Shown here piece by piece: positions 1-4,380 of a DNA stretch of 5,943 bases. The notes beneath the pieces were generated by a model that did not search any database, was not told where the DNA came from, and saw only the letters and a list, made by a program, of their open reading frames with translations. Made by a program: the position numbers and the translations under genes. Every line of letters starts with the position of its first letter. Within the stretch, counting starts at the first letter, position 1. Where the stretch lies: the NCBI GenBank assembly GCA_015061765.1, contig SUVZ01000257.1, forward strand, positions 1 to 5,943, in the 5' to 3' direction. The DNA comes from Lentisphaerota bacterium. Lineage in GTDB: Bacteria > Verrucomicrobiota > Kiritimatiellia > RFP12 > UBA1067.

Positions 1-1079
1 ACTATTCTCGCCTCTTCCTTAGACTTTACATCCTGCCAATACCACACACCTCCTGCTGTTGCACCGAAAAACGCAATGCAAGCAGCGATTTTCCACCCCC
101 AACCGCTCCGCTTCTCCGCGCCTCTGCGGGAAACACGAACCGTTCCCTCAAGTGCCTTCACGAAATCACCGCAGGTGGCGAAACGCTCTTCAGTTTTCTT
201 CGCCAAGGCCTTTGCAAGTGCAAGGCGGACCGGTTTGGGTAAATCGGACGGCAAATTAGGATCTTCGCGTCCGACCACATTCATCATCACCACGGGATCG
301 CCGGTCTGGAAAACCGAAGCGAAAGGCACTTCACCGGTTACAAGCTCATGAAAAAGAACCGCAAGCGCATACTGGTCAGTAGCAGGCCCCTGCCGTCCGC
401 CGAGCCACTGTTCCGGAGCCATGTATGGACGCGTCCCGGATGTGTCATGTATCTCGCGCGATACGCGCCCCATGGACGAGCGGATTTCAGCGGCAAGGCC
501 GAAGTCGAGAACACGAGCCGTAACCTTGCCGTCCAAATCCGTCTCGATCATGACGTTTGCGGGCTTGATGTCGCGGTGCACAACCTTACGTTCATGCGCA
601 TAGTCGAGAGCGTCCGCAATCTGGCGCGTGATCTCTATCGCCTTTTCTACGGGAACTTTATTTTCCGGGAACTGCTTTCGCCATTGGGAAAGCGTAACAC
701 CGGGGGCGTAAGCCATTACAAGGAGCGTGTCGCCTGCCAGGATGCGAAGTTTCTGTTTTACATCTTCAGCAAAATACGATACGCTCTTCGCTGGATGGAG
801 CACAAGCGCTGCGGCGATATGCGGATGATGGAGATCATGAACAAGACGGAAGTTAGAACGGATGTTTTCCATCTCTTCACGATTGTTCTTGACGAACGGC
901 GGCAACCCCTTCACGGCAACATCGACCTCGCTCTCGGTATCCCGCGCAAGAAACACCGTGCCGAAACCACCACCGCCCAACTCGCGGATAAGCTCGTATT
1001 GGTCGATGCGTCCAAGCGAATTACCGTTCACCGGCTTATCAACGATTGTTTTCCAGTTACTTATGCTGTTCTCGTTCAT
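1..1079 (-). CDS. Transmembrane Ser/Thr protein kinase (Hanks type), N-terminal 359 residues, truncated by the left window edge
   Basis: The frame is open without a stop from the ATG at 1079 to the left edge. It encodes a Pkn-type kinase that would phosphorylate Ser/Thr on cytoplasmic partners. Visible motifs are the glycine loop GGGGFG (35-40), VAVK with Lys57, HRDIKPAN (168-175), DFG (192-194), APE (221-223) and the F-helix Asp235. The alphaC glutamate position appears to be Asn76. A membrane helix follows at about 329-348 (IAACIAFFGATAGGVWYW), preceded by basic residues (SRRGAEKRSG) that place the kinase inside. The last residues, QDVKSKEEARI, start a charged helix nearly identical to the start of the 5943-4185 gene, so a similar long ectodomain probably lies beyond the edge. 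The start is supported by a good ribosome binding site. It is last in the visible operon, 61 nt after the secreted protein gene. The substrate is unknown. Confidence 0.93.
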   Translation of the reverse strand, partial: MNENSISNWKTIVDKPVNGNSLGRIDQYELIRELGGGGFGTVFLARDTESEVDVAVKGLPPFVKNNREEMENIRSNFRLVHDLHHPHIAAALVLHPAKSVSYFAEDVKQKLRILAGDTLLVMAYAPGVTLSQWRKQFPENKVPVEKAIEITRQIADALDYAHERKVVHRDIKPANVMIETDLDGKVTARVLDFGLAAEIRSSMGRVSREIHDTSGTRPYMAPEQWLGGRQGPATDQYALAVLFHELVTGEVPFASVFQTGDPVVMMNVVGREDPNLPSDLPKPVRLALAKALAKKTEERFATCGDFVKALEGTVRVSRRGAEKRSGWGWKIAACIAFFGATAGGVWYWQDVKSKEEARI

Positions 1080-1083
1080 TTAT

Positions 1084-1091
1084 CCTCTCCT
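1084..1091 (-). promoter_or_regulatory. Ribosome binding site of the kinase starting at 1079
   Basis: The minus strand reads AGGAGAGG followed by ATAA and the ATG. The AGGAG core sits 7 nt before the start codon, which fixes ATG 1079 as the start. Confidence 0.75.
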
Positions 1092-1140
1092 GCCAATCAT
1101 TTCTGTTAAAAACGCATGTTTACAGTGAATGTCCGAATAA

Positions 1141-1818
1141 TTAAAAATTCATATTAACGACAGGTATCGTACGATTATCAGGAAATGCTCCGATTATATT
1201 GATTACGCCAATTTGCAAACCGCACGACTCAGAACCTGCATTATTAAAAAACCCGATCTGCAACCCGTACAGCTCATCGGCGACATTAAGCCATCCGATC
1301 TGAATTCCGTAAACCTTTTCAGATTGGCTGACAAACGCAACCGACAATCCGTATAATGAATGAGATGTAGTCCCCAACGCCGAAATGCCTATTCCCGCCA
1401 CTTCATAGTTCAATGAACTCCATAACGCCATATCGAATCCATATACTCTGCAACAGTTATCACTCGGAAGTGAACAAGAATTGAAAATCGAGAATTTCAG
1501 AGGTGTAACGACGCCTGACTCATTTACGCGCACAAGATGATGGCTGAAAGTGAAAATTTTATCTTTCTGTATCCGATTCCTGCTTTCAATCCTGTCGGAC
1601 TGCCTATGATACGGCTGTACGACATTTGATTTAACAGCGACAGGACTACTTGGTGTCGAATTGTTCTCCGGGGAGAAAGACCTTTTAAAATCCCATCTGC
1701 ACGACGAACAGAACCGATCAGTTTGCAATGCATTCTGCGAACACCGCGGACAGGTCTTCGCATTCGCAGTTAAAAAAGGCAAAACCGAAAGCGCTATAAC
1801 GAAAGATATAATTCTCAT
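1141..1818 (-). CDS. Secreted protein with N-terminal zinc ribbon and C-terminal GLQIG-type beta repeats
   Basis: This 225-residue protein has a clear Sec signal peptide (MRIISFVIALSVLPFLTANA, likely cleavage after Ala20; no lipobox). The mature N-terminus carries four cysteines, CPRC at 23-26 and CSSC at 37-40, a compact zinc-ribbon pattern. A polar, probably disordered linker follows (about 45-100). Residues 124-210 hold about five imperfect repeats of 17-20 residues with the core YG(L/I)QIGxxN, resembling the LA_2272-type surface repeat family known from Leptospira and other bacteria. The protein ends in VVNMNF with a terminal Phe, which can be an outer-membrane beta signal. The frame is open further upstream to 1905, but ATG 1818 is chosen because it follows an AGGAG and starts the signal peptide. 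The kinase stop lies only 10 nt upstream, so the two are almost certainly co-transcribed. Function is unknown; a surface or periplasmic partner of the kinases is an inference. Confidence 0.85.
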   Translation of the reverse strand: MRIISFVIALSVLPFLTANAKTCPRCSQNALQTDRFCSSCRWDFKRSFSPENNSTPSSPVAVKSNVVQPYHRQSDRIESRNRIQKDKIFTFSHHLVRVNESGVVTPLKFSIFNSCSLPSDNCCRVYGFDMALWSSLNYEVAGIGISALGTTSHSLYGLSVAFVSQSEKVYGIQIGWLNVADELYGLQIGFFNNAGSESCGLQIGVINIIGAFPDNRTIPVVNMNF

Positions 1819-1822
1819 ACAA

Positions 1823-1827
1823 CTCCT
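1823..1827 (-). promoter_or_regulatory. Ribosome binding site of the secreted protein gene
   Basis: AGGAG on the minus strand lies 4 nt before ATG 1818, in the 10-nt gap after the TAA of the upstream kinase (1831-1829). It decides the start in favour of the signal-peptide methionine over in-frame upstream starts inside the kinase gene. Confidence 0.75.
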
Positions 1828-1828
1828 G

Positions 1829-4141
1829 TTATTCTCCAAAAAGATTTCCTCCGCATTGCCGGCAACTACGCGGCACCACATCAGCATTCGCCAGGGGATA
1901 CCCACAGTGTCGGCAATAATTCATCGACACCGGACGTTTAAACAGCTGTTCGCGACTAGGTTGAGATGATTTTTCCGACAAGGCGTTTGATTTTGCACTT
2001 TTCTCAGCTGCATGAAACCGCCGTTCTGATTCAGAGAATTTTTCCTCGGCTACCGAAAACCGCATGGATTTAAACGCTGTATCCCCTTCCATCCACCATT
2101 GCATCGCCTTATTCCATGCCGCATACCGTCTTGCTCCGGCCTTAGCTGCGGCTATTGACGCTTTTAACGCCTTGTTCTTTGCCCCTGCCGCACGTTTTCG
2201 TTCCACATCCGACGAGATTACTTTTGCAGCAAGATCGACGACATTTTCATATCCGCTCTTCGCCTCCTGCCAACGTCCGGCTTCAAACGCATCTTCCGCT
2301 TCTTTGAATTTATCTGCAGCTTCTCGCTTACTTTCTCCGAATCCGTCCGCATCATCTATGCGATTAAGCGCACTTATTTCAACACTTGCTTTCGCACGAA
2401 CGCTCTCCACTTCAGATCGGTGCCATGCATCCTCTTCTTTTCTCACAGTTTCAAGGTTTCGCTTTATCGCCAACTTCCTCACTTCCTGAAAATGCTGTTC
2501 CACCTTCTTGAATATAATTGTCGCTTTTTTAAATTCACGCTGCGCAAGCTCCCTCTCGCCAGATTTAAACATAAGCACCCCCTTCTGCAACTCGTAAGGT
2601 GCATATTTTTCGGCGAACGTCCTTTCAGCAGACTCCCTTGCGGTTTGCGCTGCATTGGAAGCGGTACGCGCTGCACATCTATCCACATCTTCCACAAAAA
2701 GTCTGTCTATCATTTTTTGGGCCGTCTCACAATTACGGATAACGGACGACCATCGTTTTCGACTGATATTTTCGTCCGTCTGCAAAACGACAGCATAAAT
2801 CTCCTTCTTACTTTGAGCGAACCCGTTATCATCCGACAGCCTTTGCATCTTCATATACTGATCAGACAATTGAGAACGCAATCTTCTGGCTTCGACTTCA
2901 AGTTCATCTGGAGAACACAACCACCATGCCGCACCGACACAGGATATAAGCACAGTTGCTCCCGCAAGAAGCATGACAATCCCTTTCCTCGACAACCAGT
3001 TCTTTCGCGATGTCGAAGAAACCCTTGAAGCATCCGGTCCTGTATTACGGGTACAACTGACGCCCGTCATGGGCGGATGCAATGATTCGTTACGCCTTGC
3101 GGAAACAGCAACACCTTTCTTCACCGCAACGACATGTTTACCGGTCTTCACATTCCGCGTCAGAGATATACGATTTCCATTCTTAGAATTTACGTTTCGC
3201 GGGAACGCTCCCCCTCCCGATAATTGCCATCTCGGCTCTACACGACCTACACGTTCTACACGGTTAAATTTCTTCTCCAGCACCGCAACGCAACTCTTCG
3301 GCCTATCGTTCGGTTTCTTCGCAAGACCTCGCATCACTGCGTCGGCGATGGTAGGGCGGTCTGTCCCCAGACCGCCGCCGTTCGGCGCGTTGGGGACAAC
3401 GCGCCCTACCAGCGGTTCGGGTTCTTTGTTCTTTATCTGATCCTCTATCGCACCTCGACAAAACGGCGGTTCACCCTTTAAGCATTCGTATACCATCGCT
3501 GCGAAGGAGTAGATATCCTGTTCTTTCTTCGGCATGTCGCCGTTGAGCTGTTCCGGAGACATGTACATTAGCGTACCCGATGACATCTTGCCGGTAACGC
3601 GCGTAAGCGTCTCCTGTATCTCGCGAGCGATGCCGAAATCAAGGATAAACGGACGCCCATCCTTTCGGACAATCACATTCGCAGGCTTTATGTCGCGATG
3701 AACGACACCTTCCGCATGCGCGTAATCAAGTGCCTCCGCTATCGGCTTAAGAAGTTTAACAACCTCTTCCTCACTAACCCCTGACTCCTGCCCCCTATCC
3801 CCTAACCAATCATCTAACGTCTCGCCGTCGATATAATCCATCACCAAAAACGGATTGCCGTTATTCTCCTCAAATGCGCGTATCTGAACGATATTCGGAT
3901 GAACAAGTTTCATCGCCACAAGCGCTTCCGATTTGAGCTGATTGTACGCACGCTTATTAGAAACAAGAATCGACGGCAGCATCTTGATCGCGAACAGCTT
4001 GCCGTCTAACTGAGTATCCTCGGCAAGCCATACGGAACCCATACCGCCGGCCCCAAGCTGACGAACGATACGATAACGGCTCGCGAGGACGCTCGCCCTC
4101 CCAGCTATCGTCACATCGTCGTTTATTGTGTTTTCGATCAT
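1829..4141 (-). CDS. Transmembrane Ser/Thr protein kinase with helical-repeat ectodomain and C-terminal zinc ribbon
   Basis: This is a complete 770-residue Hanks-type kinase. The catalytic domain (about 23-290) has GAGGMGSV (30-37), AIK with Lys53, alphaC Glu72, HRDIKPAN (148-155), DFG (168-170), SPE (195-197), Asp209 and Arg280, so it should be active. Two in-frame repeat-like insertions sit in its loops (residues 112-123 and 244-264). A basic low-complexity linker (about 290-386) leads to one membrane helix (about 387-409, GIVMLLAGATVLISCVGAAWW). The region outside (410-735) is helical, with four TPR-like hairpins of the form F..G.W..A...Y; two blocks (437-495 and 597-654) look duplicated. 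The last 30 residues form a zinc ribbon, Cys743/746 and Cys760/763. The gene follows the lectin-domain gene by 43 nt and precedes the secreted protein by 10 nt. No good ribosome binding site is visible before the ATG, but the glycine loop is at the normal distance. Ligand and substrate are unknown. Confidence 0.94.
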   Translation of the reverse strand: MIENTINDDVTIAGRASVLASRYRIVRQLGAGGMGSVWLAEDTQLDGKLFAIKMLPSILVSNKRAYNQLKSEALVAMKLVHPNIVQIRAFEENNGNPFLVMDYIDGETLDDWLGDRGQESGVSEEEVVKLLKPIAEALDYAHAEGVVHRDIKPANVIVRKDGRPFILDFGIAREIQETLTRVTGKMSSGTLMYMSPEQLNGDMPKKEQDIYSFAAMVYECLKGEPPFCRGAIEDQIKNKEPEPLVGRVVPNAPNGGGLGTDRPTIADAVMRGLAKKPNDRPKSCVAVLEKKFNRVERVGRVEPRWQLSGGGAFPRNVNSKNGNRISLTRNVKTGKHVVAVKKGVAVSARRNESLHPPMTGVSCTRNTGPDASRVSSTSRKNWLSRKGIVMLLAGATVLISCVGAAWWLCSPDELEVEARRLRSQLSDQYMKMQRLSDDNGFAQSKKEIYAVVLQTDENISRKRWSSVIRNCETAQKMIDRLFVEDVDRCAARTASNAAQTARESAERTFAEKYAPYELQKGVLMFKSGERELAQREFKKATIIFKKVEQHFQEVRKLAIKRNLETVRKEEDAWHRSEVESVRAKASVEISALNRIDDADGFGESKREAADKFKEAEDAFEAGRWQEAKSGYENVVDLAAKVISSDVERKRAAGAKNKALKASIAAAKAGARRYAAWNKAMQWWMEGDTAFKSMRFSVAEEKFSESERRFHAAEKSAKSNALSEKSSQPSREQLFKRPVSMNYCRHCGYPLANADVVPRSCRQCGGNLFGE
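3236..3262 (-). repeat. Three-copy 9-bp tandem repeat in the kinase linker
   Basis: On the coding strand three 9-mers follow each other: CGTGTAGAA, CGTGTAGGT, CGTGTAGAG. They encode Arg-Val-(Glu/Gly) three times at residues 294-302, just after the kinase domain. The period is a multiple of three, so copy-number change would lengthen or shorten the linker without a frameshift. Confidence 0.8.
3350..3410. repeat. 61-bp palindromic element with two hairpins and complementary loops, inserted in frame in the kinase gene
   Basis: The outer arms GGTAGGGCG (3350-3358) and CGCCCTACC (3402-3410) are perfect inverted repeats. Inside are two hairpins: GCGGTCT (3356-3362) with AGACCGC (3369-3375) around loop GTCCCC, and GGCGCGTT (3384-3391) with AACGCGCC (3398-3405) around loop GGGGAC. 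The two 6-nt loops are exact reverse complements and could kiss. The outer arms overlap the hairpin stems by a few bases, so a cloverleaf would shorten one or the other. The element encodes residues 244-264 of the kinase (VGRVVPNAPNGGGLGTDRPT), a loop before the last helices of the C-lobe that is much shorter in the kinase at 1-1079. It is most likely a dispersed repeat or miniature mobile element fixed in frame; only one copy is in the window. Confidence 0.75.
3774..3807 (-). repeat. G-rich in-frame segment (GDRGQESGV) in the kinase gene
   Basis: The coding strand here has runs GGGG, GGGGG, GG and GGGG within about 30 nt, flanked by TTAGGGG and GGGGTTAG. It encodes residues 112-123 (WLGDRGQESGVS), in the loop between the hinge region and helix alphaE. 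CAGGAGTCAGGGG-type sequence giving QESGV resembles dispersed repeats I have seen in other genomes, but I cannot confirm this here. A two-tier G-quadruplex in the mRNA is possible. Confidence 0.4.
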
Positions 4142-4184
4142 TCTGTTATGAAATTAAAGAATTGAATGCGCTCGCGTATGCTCG

Positions 4185-4380
4185 CTATTTGGTGAACCCT
4201 TGGAGAGGACGAACAGACCGCCCGCTGCCGCGGTAGTAGTAGTCCGCGCGGTGGGAGCCCGAATAGAAGCCGAGGAACCACGAGCTGCTGTTGTCCGAGC
4301 CCGGAACGGACGACCAAAAGAAACCGAACGAACCGGCATTGCGGAGCGAAGTCCCGTAGCCGTCGCCGGCGCAGGGGAGA
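4185..4380 (-). other. Putative diversity-generating retroelement variable region (VR) at the 3' end of the lectin-like domain
   Basis: From the CTC codon of LPCAG (residue 521) to the stop, composition changes abruptly. By hand count 4201-4380 is 117/180 G+C (65%) with only 18 coding-strand adenines (10%) but 45 thymines; 4381-4680 is about 40% G+C. Of 64 codons, 37 end in C and only two end in A. Runs such as GAC GGC TAC, GAC AAC AGC AGC and CAC CGC, then GAC TAC TAC TAC CGC GGC AGC, are what AAC template codons give after adenine-specific mutagenesis. The location, at the extreme C-terminus of a C-type-lectin-like scaffold, matches known DGR targets. The conserved tail SVRPLQG would hold the homing site. 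No template repeat or reverse transcriptase is visible here, so this is a hypothesis. Confidence 0.55.

Noticed and set aside
1080..1100. Six-codon mini-ORF (MIGRRG) ending immediately before the kinase ATG at 1079
   Set aside because: Its AGG-AGA codons are simply the ribosome binding site of the kinase, and nothing else supports translation.
348..1109. Long plus-strand open frame of 253 codons
   Set aside because: It lies antisense to the kinase whose full set of catalytic motifs is read on the minus strand. Its translation shows no recognisable domain.
1819..1905. Upstream extension of the secreted protein to ATG 1905
   Set aside because: The extension lies inside the kinase zinc-ribbon coding region and would bury the signal peptide. 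ATG 1818 has its own AGGAG.
2064..3440. Several plus-strand open frames of 141-202 codons
   Set aside because: All are antisense shadows of the 770-residue kinase, with arginine/serine/leucine-rich translations and no start context.
4142..4184. Terminator or DGR-type hairpin after the putative variable region
   Set aside because: The gap holds a short direct repeat (GCGAGC twice) and AT-rich sequence, but no stable inverted repeat or T-run.
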